Assembly (NCBI RefSeq): GCF_031085175.1
Contig: NZ_JAVHUY010000014.1
Span: forward strand, 62,001-126,000
Length of the DNA stretch: 64,000 nt
Reading direction: 5' to 3'
Source of the DNA: Phytohabitans maris
GTDB taxonomy: Bacteria; Actinomycetota; Actinomycetes; Mycobacteriales; Micromonosporaceae
Part shown: one piece after another, positions 27,898 to 36,398 of the stretch
How positions within the stretch are numbered: the first letter of the stretch is position 1
Layout: each line of letters begins with the position of its first letter
Notes under the pieces: generated by a model
The model's database searches: none
Told to the model about the DNA's origin: nothing
The model's input: only the letters and a program-made list of their open reading frames with translations
Position numbers and translations under genes: made by a program

Positions 27898-28000
27898 ATG
27901 TCTCAGACTACGTGTCGGAGCGTGCGCATACCCGATGGCGTGCCGTCCGGGCGGGTCGGGGGCCGCGCCGCCGGGCGGCCTGGGGCACTAACCTTGGACC

Positions 28001-31000
28001 GTGCCGAACTCGCTGCTTGACGCGCTCGCCGACCGCATCCTCATCGCCGATGGGGCGATGGGCACCATGCTGCAGGCCGCTGACCTGGACGTCGATGACG
28101 ACTTCCAGGGTCTGGAGGGCTGTAACGAGGTGCTCAACGTGACCCGTCCGGACGTGGTGCGGGGGGTACACGAGGCATACTTCGCGGCCGGGTCCGACTG
28201 TGTCGAGACGAACACGTTCGGCGCCAACCTCGCGGCTCTCGGTGAATACGACATCCCGCACCGGATCTTCGAGCTGTCCGAGGCGGGGGCGCGGATCGCG
28301 CGGGAGGCGGCCGACCGCTTCTCGACGCCGGAGCGGCCGCGGTTCGTGCTCGGGTCGATCGGGCCGGGCACCAAGCTGCCGACGCTGGGCCACGCGCCGT
28401 ACGCGGCGCTGCGCGACGCGTACCAGCAGAACGCGGCCGGGCTGATCGCCGGCGGCGCCGACGCGCTCATCGTGGAGACCTGCCAGGACCTGCTGCAGAC
28501 CAAGGCGGCGGTGATCGGGGTACGGCGGGCCGCCGCGGAGGCCGGCCGGCACCTCCCGCTGATCTGCCACGTGACCGTGGAGACCACCGGCACGATGCTG
28601 CTGGGCAGCGAGATCGGGGCGGCGCTGACCGCGCTGGAGCCGCTCGGCGTCGACCTGATCGGCCTCAACTGCGCCACCGGCCCGGCGGAGATGACCGAGC
28701 ACCTGCGCTACCTGTCGCAGCACGCGCGGGTGCCGCTGTCGGTGATGCCGAACGCCGGCCTGCCCGAGCTGACCGCCGACGGTGCCCGCTACCCGCTGAC
28801 CCCGCGGGAGCTGGCGGAGGCCCTCGACAGGTTCGTCAACGAGTACGGCGTCTCCCTGATCGGCGGCTGTTGCGGCACCACGCCGGAGCACGTGCGGGTG
28901 GTGTCGGAGCGCCTGGCCGGGGCGCGCGCGGCGGCGCGGCGGCCGGCGGTCGAGGCGGGGGTGTCGTCGATCTACCACCACGTGCCGTTCGAGCAGGACG
29001 CGAGCGTGCTGATGGTCGGTGAGCGGACCAACGCGAACGGGTCGAAGGCGTTCCGCGAGGCGATGCTCGCCGGTGACTACCAGGCCTGCGTGGAGATCGC
29101 CCGGGGGCAGGCGCGGGACGGTTCGCACCTGCTCGACCTCTGCGTCGACTACGTGGGGCGCGACGGCGCCCGGGACATGCGGGAGCTGGCCGGCCGGTTC
29201 GCGACCGCCTCCACACTGCCGATCATGCTGGACTCGACCGAGCCGGCGGTGATCGAGGCGGGGCTGGAGATGCTCGGCGGCCGCTGCGTGGTCAACTCGG
29301 TCAACTTCGAAGACGGTGACGGGCCCGAGTCGCGGTACGCGCGGGTGATGCCGATCGTCAAGGAGCACGGCGCCGGTGTGGTGGCGCTCTGCATCGACGA
29401 GGAGGGGCAGGCGCGCACCGCGGAGTGGAAGGTGCGGGTCGCCTCCCGCCTGATCGACGACCTGACCGGCCGGTGGGGGCTGCCGGTCACGGACATCCTG
29501 GTCGACTGCCTGACGTTTCCGATCTCGACCGGGCAGGAGGAGACCCGCCGCGACGGCATCGAGACGATCGAGGCGATCCGGGAGATCGCCAAGCGGTACC
29601 CGGGGGTCAACTTCACCCTGGGTATCTCGAACGTCTCCTTCGGTCTCAACGCGGCCGCCCGGCAGGTGCTCAACTCGGTGTTCCTGAACGAGTGCGTCGA
29701 GGCGGGGCTGACCAGCGCGATCGTGCACGCCAGCAAGATCCTGCCGATGTCGAAGATCCCCGAGGAGCAGCGGTCGGTCGCGCTCGACCTGGTGTACGAC
29801 CGGCGGCGCGAGGGGTACGACCCGCTGCAGCGGTTCATCGAGCTGTTCGAGGGCGTCGACGTGGCGTCCGCGCGGGCCAACCGGGCGCAGGAGCTGGCGG
29901 CGCTGCCGCTCGACGAGCGGCTCAAGCGGCGGATCATCGACGGCGAGCGCAACGGCCTGGAGGCCGACCTCGATCTCGCTTTGTCGGAGCGCTCGGCGTT
30001 GGTGATCATCAACGACATCCTGCTCGACGGGATGAAGGTGGTCGGCGAGCTGTTCGGGTCGGGGCAGATGCAGCTGCCGTTCGTGCTCCAGTCGGCCGAG
30101 GTGATGAAGACCGCGGTGGCTTACCTGGAGCCGCACATGGACAAGGCCGAGGACGGTGGCAAGGGGCGCATCGTGCTGGCCACGGTCCGCGGCGACGTGC
30201 ACGACATCGGCAAGAACCTGGTCGACATCATCCTCTCCAACAACGGGTACGAGGTCGTCAACATCGGCATCAAGCAGCCGATCAACGCGATCCTCGACGC
30301 GGCCGAGCAGCACCAGGCGGACGCGATCGGCATGTCCGGGCTGCTGGTCAAGAGCACCGTGATCATGAAGGAAAACCTCCAGGAGATGGCCGCGCGCGGG
30401 GTCGCCGGCCGGTGGCCGGTGCTGCTGGGCGGTGCGGCGCTCACCCGCGCGTACGTGGAGGACGACCTCCGCTCGATGTTCGCCGGCGAGGTGCACTACG
30501 CGCGGGACGCGTTCGAGGGGCTGTCGCTGATGGAGCGGGTGATGGCGGCCAAGCGCGGCGAGGCGCCGATGGTCGACCCGGCCCGCGAGGCGGCGCTGGC
30601 CGCGCGGAAGGCGCGCCGGGAGCGGCAGCGGGCGGTGGTCAGCGAGTCGCTGCCGGAGCTGAGCGACGACTCGGTCCGCTCCGACGTGGCCAGCGACGTC
30701 GACGTGCCCACGCCGCCGTTCTTCGGCACCCGGGTCGTCCGCGGGGTGCCGCTGGCCGACTACGCGGCGCTGCTGGACGAGCGGGCGACGTTCCTGGGGC
30801 AGTGGGGGCTGCGCGGCTCCCGCGGCGGCTCCGGCCCCAGCTACGAGGAGCTCGTGGAGACCGAGGGGCGGCCGCGGCTGCGGTACTGGCTGGACCGGTT
30901 GATCTCCGACAAGGTGCTGGAGGCGGCCGTGGTGTACGGCTACTTCCCCGCCTATTCGGAGGGGAACGACCTGGTCGTCCTGGACGAAAACGGGCACGCC

Positions 31001-31528
31001 GAGCGGGCCCGGTTCTCGTTCCCGCGGCAGCGGCAGGAGCGGCGGCTCTGCCTGGCCGACTTCTTCCGCCCCCGCTCGGCGTCCGCTCCCGGCGACCTGG
31101 ACGTCGTGGCGTTCCAGCTGGTCACGGTCGGGCACCCGATCAGCGAGTACACGGCGAAGCTGTTCGCCCGCAACGAGTACCGCGACTACCTGGAGGTGCA
31201 CGGCCTGTCGGTGCAGCTGACCGAGGCGCTGGCCGAGCACTGGCACAAGCGCATCCGCACCGAGCTGGCGCTGCCGGGCGGCGGCACGGTCGCCGACAGC
31301 GACCCGACCGACCTGGCCGGCCTGCTGCGCACCGACTACCGCGGCTGCCGGTACGCGTTCGGCTATCCGGCCTGCCCCGACCTGGAGGACCGGGCGAAGG
31401 TCGTCGACCTGCTCGGCGCCGACCGGATCGGTGTGCAGCTGTCGGAGGAGTTCCAGCTCGTCCCGGAGCAGGCCACCGACGCGATCGTCGTCCACCACCC
31501 CGACGCCAACTACTTCAACGCCAAGTAG
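28001..31528 (+). CDS. metH: cobalamin-dependent methionine synthase
   Basis: 1175 aa from GTG 28001. Domains in order: homocysteine-binding barrel (~5-305; Zn cysteines in L-N-C-A-T-G-P and G-G-C-C-G-T-T-P), methyltetrahydrofolate/pterin domain (~325-590; V-G-E-R-T-N-A-N-G), B12-binding cap and Rossmann modules (~620-860; G-D-V-H-D-I-G-K-N with the cobalt-ligating His), and the SAM/reactivation domain at the C-terminus. Full length and all motifs suggest an active enzyme transferring a methyl group to homocysteine. Only 100 bp separate it from the divergent PAC2 gene, too short for a cobalamin riboswitch. Confidence 0.97.
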   Translation: MPNSLLDALADRILIADGAMGTMLQAADLDVDDDFQGLEGCNEVLNVTRPDVVRGVHEAYFAAGSDCVETNTFGANLAALGEYDIPHRIFELSEAGARIAREAADRFSTPERPRFVLGSIGPGTKLPTLGHAPYAALRDAYQQNAAGLIAGGADALIVETCQDLLQTKAAVIGVRRAAAEAGRHLPLICHVTVETTGTMLLGSEIGAALTALEPLGVDLIGLNCATGPAEMTEHLRYLSQHARVPLSVMPNAGLPELTADGARYPLTPRELAEALDRFVNEYGVSLIGGCCGTTPEHVRVVSERLAGARAAARRPAVEAGVSSIYHHVPFEQDASVLMVGERTNANGSKAFREAMLAGDYQACVEIARGQARDGSHLLDLCVDYVGRDGARDMRELAGRFATASTLPIMLDSTEPAVIEAGLEMLGGRCVVNSVNFEDGDGPESRYARVMPIVKEHGAGVVALCIDEEGQARTAEWKVRVASRLIDDLTGRWGLPVTDILVDCLTFPISTGQEETRRDGIETIEAIREIAKRYPGVNFTLGISNVSFGLNAAARQVLNSVFLNECVEAGLTSAIVHASKILPMSKIPEEQRSVALDLVYDRRREGYDPLQRFIELFEGVDVASARANRAQELAALPLDERLKRRIIDGERNGLEADLDLALSERSALVIINDILLDGMKVVGELFGSGQMQLPFVLQSAEVMKTAVAYLEPHMDKAEDGGKGRIVLATVRGDVHDIGKNLVDIILSNNGYEVVNIGIKQPINAILDAAEQHQADAIGMSGLLVKSTVIMKENLQEMAARGVAGRWPVLLGGAALTRAYVEDDLRSMFAGEVHYARDAFEGLSLMERVMAAKRGEAPMVDPAREAALAARKARRERQRAVVSESLPELSDDSVRSDVASDVDVPTPPFFGTRVVRGVPLADYAALLDERATFLGQWGLRGSRGGSGPSYEELVETEGRPRLRYWLDRLISDKVLEAAVVYGYFPAYSEGNDLVVLDENGHAERARFSFPRQRQERRLCLADFFRPRSASAPGDLDVVAFQLVTVGHPISEYTAKLFARNEYRDYLEVHGLSVQLTEALAEHWHKRIRTELALPGGGTVADSDPTDLAGLLRTDYRGCRYAFGYPACPDLEDRAKVVDLLGADRIGVQLSEEFQLVPEQATDAIVVHHPDANYFNAK

Positions 31529-32057
31529 CGGGGGTTTGCTGGGGGCGGACCAGGCTGTACATGGCCATGTCGCGCCAGCGGCCGCCGCGAAACTGGGTGG
31601 CGCGTAGGACGCCTTCGCGGGCGAAGCCGGCCTTTTCCAGAGCGCGCTGCTCGGCGAGGTTCTCCACGTCGGTGTACGCCTCGACGCGGGGGGACGGGCT
31701 GGTGTCGAGCAGGTACGCGGCCAGGCGTTTCTGGGCCAGCGTGCCGACCCCCGCGCCGCGGTGCTCGGGGAGCAGGGCGATGCCGATGGTCCAGCACCAC
31801 CAGTCCGGTGCGCCGTACCGCGTCTTGGTCCAGACGACGTTGCCGGCGGCGGCGCCGTCGTGTACGACGATGAGGCAGCCGCCGTCCGGGGTGATCAGGC
31901 CGTTTTCGTCGAAGCGGCGCCGGATGGCGTGGACGTCGCGAAAGCCCGACCAGTTGAAGTCGCCGCCCGCCTCGGGCTCCACCGCCTGCCGCTCGAACAG
32001 CCAGAAGTCGGCCGCGGTGGCCGGCCTGAGCAGCACCCGCGCCTCGTCCACGGGCAC
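31515..32057 (-). CDS. GNAT-family N-acetyltransferase
   Basis: 180 aa if started at GTG 32057; GTG 32051 and ATG 32105 are alternatives, the latter entering the promoter of the divergent lipoprotein gene. The acetyl-CoA-binding motif A is L-L-P-E-H-R-G-A-G-V-G-T near 98-109. N-L-A-E-Q-R-A-L-E-K-A-G-F near 136-148 is typical of RimJ-like members. Substrate is unknown. The 3' end overlaps metH by 14 bp in convergent orientation. Confidence 0.85.
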   Translation of the reverse strand: MPVDEARVLLRPATAADFWLFERQAVEPEAGGDFNWSGFRDVHAIRRRFDENGLITPDGGCLIVVHDGAAAGNVVWTKTRYGAPDWWCWTIGIALLPEHRGAGVGTLAQKRLAAYLLDTSPSPRVEAYTDVENLAEQRALEKAGFAREGVLRATQFRGGRWRDMAMYSLVRPQQTPATWR

Positions 32058-32119
32058 AGCGTAGACGCGCGGGCGGGGCTTGGCGGTTGCGGCGCGAGGG
32101 TACAAACGGGACCGTGACG

Positions 32120-32818
32120 ATGCGGTGGGTGCGGCTGGGCGGCCTGGTGCTGGCGCTGTTCGCGGCGGCGTGTTTCGTGGGGACCGACGACGGGGGTGAG
32201 CCGCCGCCCGAGGCGCCGCCGGCGTCGGCGGGGACGCCGGGGCGGCAGGAGGACGGCACGATGACCGTCGAGGAGTTCCAGCGGGACATCGAGGGCGCGG
32301 TCGAGGTGGCCGAGGGGTACTGGGGGCAGCGGGTGCGCGGCTTCGAGCCGGTGCGGCGGATCGTGCCGTACCGGCAGGAGGGGGACGTCGCCTGTGGCGG
32401 CCAGCCGTTGACCCGTAACAACGCGGCGTACTGCTCGGCGGGGGACTTCATCGCGTACGACGTGAACTGGGCGGTCGGCGCCTTCCGCCAGATCGGTGAC
32501 GCGTTCGTCTTCTACCTGCTCGGCCACGAGTACGCGCACGCGGTGCAGGCCCGGCTGGGCATCCAGAACCGGTTCACGATCCAGCAGGAGCTGCAGGCCG
32601 ACTGCATGGCCGGCGCGTACATCGGTGACTCGGTGAAGGACGGCACCCTGACGCTTGACCGGGGTGACGTCGACGAGCTGCGGCAGGGGCTGCTGGCGGT
32701 GGGTGACGACCCGAGCCAGCCGTGGTTCGCGCCGGGCGCGCACGGCACGGCGCGGCAGCGCACGGACGCGTTCTTCGAGGGGTACGAGGGGTCGCTGGCC
32801 CCCTGCGACGTCGGCTGA
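32120..32818 (+). CDS. lipoprotein with YpfJ-type neutral zinc metallopeptidase domain
   Basis: 232 aa from ATG 32120; GTG 32114 is possible. The N-terminus is a lipoprotein signal with lipobox L-F-A-A-A-C (Cys18), then an acidic Pro-rich linker. The peptidase domain has H-E-Y-A-H-A-V-Q near 138-145 (HExxH) and Q-Q-E-L-Q-A-D-C near 156-163, providing the third ligand/Glu. This matches the putative neutral zinc metallopeptidase family. It is expected to be anchored on the outer face of the cell membrane. Natural substrates are unknown. Confidence 0.88.
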   Translation: MRWVRLGGLVLALFAAACFVGTDDGGEPPPEAPPASAGTPGRQEDGTMTVEEFQRDIEGAVEVAEGYWGQRVRGFEPVRRIVPYRQEGDVACGGQPLTRNNAAYCSAGDFIAYDVNWAVGAFRQIGDAFVFYLLGHEYAHAVQARLGIQNRFTIQQELQADCMAGAYIGDSVKDGTLTLDRGDVDELRQGLLAVGDDPSQPWFAPGAHGTARQRTDAFFEGYEGSLAPCDVG

Positions 32819-32896
32819 GCCGGGCCGCGTCGGGTGAGGCGTCGGCCACAGCCGCCGGGTCGCCGCCGCCGTCCCGGCGGCGGATCGGGGAGGATC

Positions 32897-33589
32897 GTGG
32901 CTGTGACGCAGAGCAGGCCGGGGCTGGCCGCCGTGTTGTTCGACATGGACGGGACGCTCGTCGACAGCGAGCGGTTGTGGGACGTCGCCCTCCGCGAGCT
33001 GGCCGTCGAGTACGGCGGGAGCCTGTCCGACGCCGCCCGGGTGGCGATGGTGGGCGGGGACGCCACGACGTCGATGCGGATCCTGCACGCCGACCTCGGC
33101 CAGCAGTGGCGTGACCTGGCGACGAGCCAGGCGTGGGTCGCCCGGCGGATGGGCGAGCTGTTTCGCACCGGGCTGGTGTGGCGGCCGGGCGCGCTGGCGC
33201 TGCTGCTGGCGGTGCGGGCCGCCGACCTGCCGACCGCGCTCGTCACGTCGACGGCGCGGCCGCTGGTCGAGATCGCGCTGGAGACGCTGGGGCGCGACAA
33301 CTTCGACGTGGTGGTCGCCGGTGACGAGGTGCGCGCCCCGAAGCCCGACCCGGAGCCGTACCTGCTGGCCGCGCGGCTGCTCGGCGTCCCGATCGAACGC
33401 TGCGTGGCCATCGAGGACTCGCGCGCCGGGGTGGCGAGCGCCCTGGCGTCGGGTGCGGCGGTGCTGGGCGTGCCGAGCGAGGTCCCGCTCGACCCGGTCG
33501 AGGGGCTGCACCTGCTGGAGACGCTGGCCGGTGTCGACCTGGCCCTGCTCGGCGACCTCCTCGCCCGCGCCGAGGCCGCCCGCCCCTGA
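32897..33589 (+). CDS. HAD-superfamily hydrolase (beta-phosphoglucomutase-like)
   Basis: 230 aa from GTG 32897; GTG 32903 is an alternative, and GGGGAGG lies a few bases upstream. The HAD motifs are F-D-M-D-G-T-L-V-D-S (nucleophile Asp), T-S-T near 117-119 (motif II), K-P-D-P-E-P-Y near 148-154 (motif III Lys) and I-E-D-S-R-A-G near 171-177 (motif IV). A helical cap sits between motifs I and II. Expected to be a phosphatase or phosphomutase; substrate undetermined. Confidence 0.9.
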   Translation: MAVTQSRPGLAAVLFDMDGTLVDSERLWDVALRELAVEYGGSLSDAARVAMVGGDATTSMRILHADLGQQWRDLATSQAWVARRMGELFRTGLVWRPGALALLLAVRAADLPTALVTSTARPLVEIALETLGRDNFDVVVAGDEVRAPKPDPEPYLLAARLLGVPIERCVAIEDSRAGVASALASGAAVLGVPSEVPLDPVEGLHLLETLAGVDLALLGDLLARAEAARP

Positions 33590-33606
33590 CCCGCGAGGAA
33601 GTCGAT

Positions 33607-33660
33607 GTGATCGAAGCTCCCCTGAAGTCGTTAGAACGACTTCAGGGGAGCTTCGATCAC
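33607..33660. repeat. 54-bp palindromic repeat, family B copy 4
   Basis: A perfect palindrome of 26-bp arms around a 2-bp centre; its inner arms differ from other copies but remain complementary. It lies between the convergent HAD hydrolase and PLP decarboxylase genes. Confidence 0.95.
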
Positions 33661-33673
33661 CGGCGGGGTGCGG

Positions 33674-34813
33674 TCAGAGGACGAGGAAGTCGGGGTGGGG
33701 GTGGCGCAGGTAGTCGTGGTGGGAGATGTCCCAGCCGTACGCGCCGGCGTTGCCGAAGACCAGCACGTCCCCGACCCGCAGGCGGTCTACGCGCTGGGCG
33801 CGGGTGAGCACGTCGCGGGGGGTGCAGAGCTCCCCGACCGCGTCGACCTCGACGTCGCCGACCTCGGGGCGGGGGAAGTCGTACGGCCACGGGTCGCGGG
33901 GCAGGACGGTGAACGGGTGGCTGTAGCCCCAGGCGGCCGGTAGCCGGAAGTGGTGGGTGCCGCCGCGCAGGACGGCGAACCAGCGGCCGTGGGTGTGCTT
34001 GAGGTCGAGGACCTCGGCGGCGTACCAGCCGGCGCCGGCGGCCAGGAAGCGGCCCGGCTCGAACACCAGCCGTACGCCGGGCGGTGGTGGCTGGGCGCGC
34101 AGGCGGGGCAGCTCGAGAGCCGCTTGGGAGGTGTAGTCGATCCCGAGCCCGCCGCCGACGTTCACATAGGACAGTGGGATGCCGAGGCGCGCGGCGGCCG
34201 CCACCGACCAGTGGACGGCGTCGTCGACGAAGGCGGTGTGTGCGTCGGCGTCGAGGTTGTTGGAGACGGCGTGCAGGTGGAAGCCGACCACCCGCAGCCG
34301 GGGCAGGGTGGCGGCGAGGGCGGCGGCCGCGGGCAGCTGGGCCTCGTCGATGCCGAACGGGGTGGGCGCGCCGGTCATCCGGTGGGTGCCGCCGGGGGTG
34401 CCGCCGGCCCGGTTGACCCGTAGCGCGATGTCCAGCGGGGCGGTGGCGAGGGCGGCGAGGCGGCGCAGTTCGAGGACGCCCTCCACGTGCACGAGCGCGC
34501 CGGCCAGGATCGCGGCACGCAGTTCGTCGTCGGTCTTGGCCGGGCCGCCGAACGCGATCGTGCGGGCGCCGGCCGCCACCGCCTGGGCGAGCTCGCCGCC
34601 GGAGGCGACCTCCAGCCCGTCGCAGGCTCCGGCCAGCGCCGAGACGACGGCGGGGTGGCCGTTGGCCTTGATCGCGTACAGCAGGGTCGCGCCGGGCGGG
34701 AGTGCCGCGCGCAGGGCCGCGGCGGTGGCCCGCAGGGTGCCGGTGTCGTAGACGTACGCGCAGACCGGTGAGGGGCGGCCGGCGAGGGCGGCGTGGACGG
34801 GTTCAGGGAGCAT
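33674..34813 (-). CDS. fold-type III PLP-dependent decarboxylase of the NIS operon (SbnH-like)
   Basis: 379 aa. The alanine-racemase-like barrel has the PLP lysine in Y-A-I-K-A-N-G near 46-52. G-F-H-L-H-A-V-S near 197-204 and G-G-G-L-G near 234-238 hold the phosphate. E-P-G-R-F-L near 265-270, and G-E-L-C-T-P near 338-343 with the catalytic Cys and Asp/Glu region, complete the site. In staphyloferrin B clusters such an enzyme (SbnH) decarboxylates a citryl-diaminopropionate intermediate. Here it overlaps the NIS synthetase upstream by 11 bp, supporting a similar tailoring role. Diaminopimelate or ornithine decarboxylation remains possible. Confidence 0.85.
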   Translation of the reverse strand: MLPEPVHAALAGRPSPVCAYVYDTGTLRATAAALRAALPPGATLLYAIKANGHPAVVSALAGACDGLEVASGGELAQAVAAGARTIAFGGPAKTDDELRAAILAGALVHVEGVLELRRLAALATAPLDIALRVNRAGGTPGGTHRMTGAPTPFGIDEAQLPAAAALAATLPRLRVVGFHLHAVSNNLDADAHTAFVDDAVHWSVAAAARLGIPLSYVNVGGGLGIDYTSQAALELPRLRAQPPPPGVRLVFEPGRFLAAGAGWYAAEVLDLKHTHGRWFAVLRGGTHHFRLPAAWGYSHPFTVLPRDPWPYDFPRPEVGDVEVDAVGELCTPRDVLTRAQRVDRLRVGDVLVFGNAGAYGWDISHHDYLRHPHPDFLVL

Positions 34814-36377
34814 GCAGCGGGTTCCGGACCGGGATGTACACGTCGCCGGCGCCGGTCAGCCGCATCCGGACCAGGGCCTTGTGCGGCACCCGCGGGGCGG
34901 TGAACGCGGCGTGGTCGGCGGCCGCGGCGCGGGCGGTGGCCGGGTCGGCGCGCAGCGGCTCGTACGTCTCGTCGACCACCTCGCGTACCGCCCGCCAGGC
35001 GGCCGCCTCGTCCAGCCCGTGGCGGGTCAGGGCGATGACGAGCTCGCCGAGGTGGGCTTGGAAGGCGGTGTAGCCGAGCTTGGCGCGCATCGTGTACAGG
35101 TCGTCGGTGCCGATCACCGAGCCGGGCCAGAGGGTGAGCTGGGCGCCGGTGGCGGCCAGGCGGGGGCGGTGCAGGCGCAGGCCGGCCAGGTCGCGCAGCA
35201 CGAGCCGGTGCGGGACGCCGGCGACGAAGGTGGGCAGGCAGTTCTGCAGGTGGGCTTCGAGCGCGATGCCGTGGCGGGTGGCCAGGCGCAGCAGCGGCGG
35301 CAGCACCAGCCGGGCGTAGTCGGTGAGGAAGGCGAGCGGGCCGCCGCCGTGCTCGTCGAGCAGGTCGCCGGCGAGCAGGGGGAGGGCGCTGCCGGGGACG
35401 ACGCGTTCGCCGCCGGCGAGGTGGGCGGTGAGGCCGTCGCGGAGGATCGCGGAGGCGTCGCGGCTGCCGTCGAGGGCGGCGCCGGCGGTCTCGGCGAGCA
35501 GCGTCACCCGTTCCTCGGCGGCGAGGAGGCGGGTCAGGAGGGTGGAGAGGGCGGGGCCGTTGTGGGTGCTGGCGACGGAGATGCTGCGCCGGCTGGAGGT
35601 GACCTGGATGTCGAGGGAGAGCTTGAGGTAGCGCCCGTCGGGCAGCAGCAGGGTGCGCAGGGCGGCGGTGGGTACGGCCGGGACGTCGCCGTCGAGGATC
35701 CGCACCTCGGGGTGGCGGCGGGCGAGGACGGCGTCGCGTTGCCAGGCGTGCACGGGTTGCGCGACGAAGCCGCGAGGAGCGTCGACCCCCAGCAACGCGC
35801 CCAGGTCGTCGCCGACGTGGGCGTCGCGGGGCAGGGCCACGAACCCGATTCTCGTGGTGCCGGCCTCCAGGTCGTGGGCGAGCACGTCGTCGACGTTCCA
35901 GCCGATCCGGGTGCGGCCGCAGGGGTGCAGGTTGTGGCCGTCGATCGCGAGCCGTTCCAGGGCCACGGCCTCGGCGTCGGGACCGTCGCCGGCGGGGTCC
36001 ACCGAGGACCGGCGGGCGTAGGCGATCGCGAGGTTGGCGACCGCGTTGGCGAGCTCGGCGGCGAGCGTCCACCCGCGACCGTCCACGATGGAGGAGGGGA
36101 GCAGGTCGACCGGGTCGTCCGCCGGCACCGCCTCGAACTCGACCCGGTCGAACGCGTGCCGGTGACCGCGGCCGTCGTACCGGATGCGGGTGTCGGCGAA
36201 GTCCTCGCGCCAGAGCGCGCCGAGGAGCCGGCGCCCGACGGCGGCCGCGGCCTGTGGCAGCGCGGCCCGGAACGCCGCGCGGAGCTGGGGGGCGTGCACG
36301 GCCAGGTGGCTCTCGGTGTGGGCGGCCGCGTCGCGGACGGTGCCGGGCGAGTAAGCGCACACGGTCAGATCGGTCAA
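34803..36377 (-). CDS. NIS siderophore synthetase (IucA/IucC family), second gene
   Basis: 524 aa from TTG 36377; GTG 36362 is an alternative. Family motifs are present: G-H-N-L-H-P-C-G-R-T-R-I-G near 145-157 (the usual K of HPxxKxRxG is R), K-L-S-L-D-I-Q-V-T-S near 252-261, E-A-H-L-Q-N near 356-361 and L-R-D-L-A-G near 373-378. NIS synthetases condense citrate-type carboxylates with amines or alcohols using ATP. It lies 21 bp after the first NIS gene. No transporter or amine-supply gene follows. Confidence 0.88.
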   Translation of the reverse strand: MTDLTVCAYSPGTVRDAAAHTESHLAVHAPQLRAAFRAALPQAAAAVGRRLLGALWREDFADTRIRYDGRGHRHAFDRVEFEAVPADDPVDLLPSSIVDGRGWTLAAELANAVANLAIAYARRSSVDPAGDGPDAEAVALERLAIDGHNLHPCGRTRIGWNVDDVLAHDLEAGTTRIGFVALPRDAHVGDDLGALLGVDAPRGFVAQPVHAWQRDAVLARRHPEVRILDGDVPAVPTAALRTLLLPDGRYLKLSLDIQVTSSRRSISVASTHNGPALSTLLTRLLAAEERVTLLAETAGAALDGSRDASAILRDGLTAHLAGGERVVPGSALPLLAGDLLDEHGGGPLAFLTDYARLVLPPLLRLATRHGIALEAHLQNCLPTFVAGVPHRLVLRDLAGLRLHRPRLAATGAQLTLWPGSVIGTDDLYTMRAKLGYTAFQAHLGELVIALTRHGLDEAAAWRAVREVVDETYEPLRADPATARAAAADHAAFTAPRVPHKALVRMRLTGAGDVYIPVRNPLHAP

Positions 36378-36398
36378 CTCTTAACCTCTGCCATTGGG

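Noticed and set aside
27898-28000. Possible cobalamin riboswitch before metH
   Set aside because: Only about 100 bp lie between the divergent starts and no B12-box-like sequence is visible.
27908-31498. 1196-residue open frame antisense to metH
   Set aside because: Shadow of a GC-rich gene; the sense frame has all MetH motifs, and the antisense product is low-complexity Arg/His/Asp without domains.
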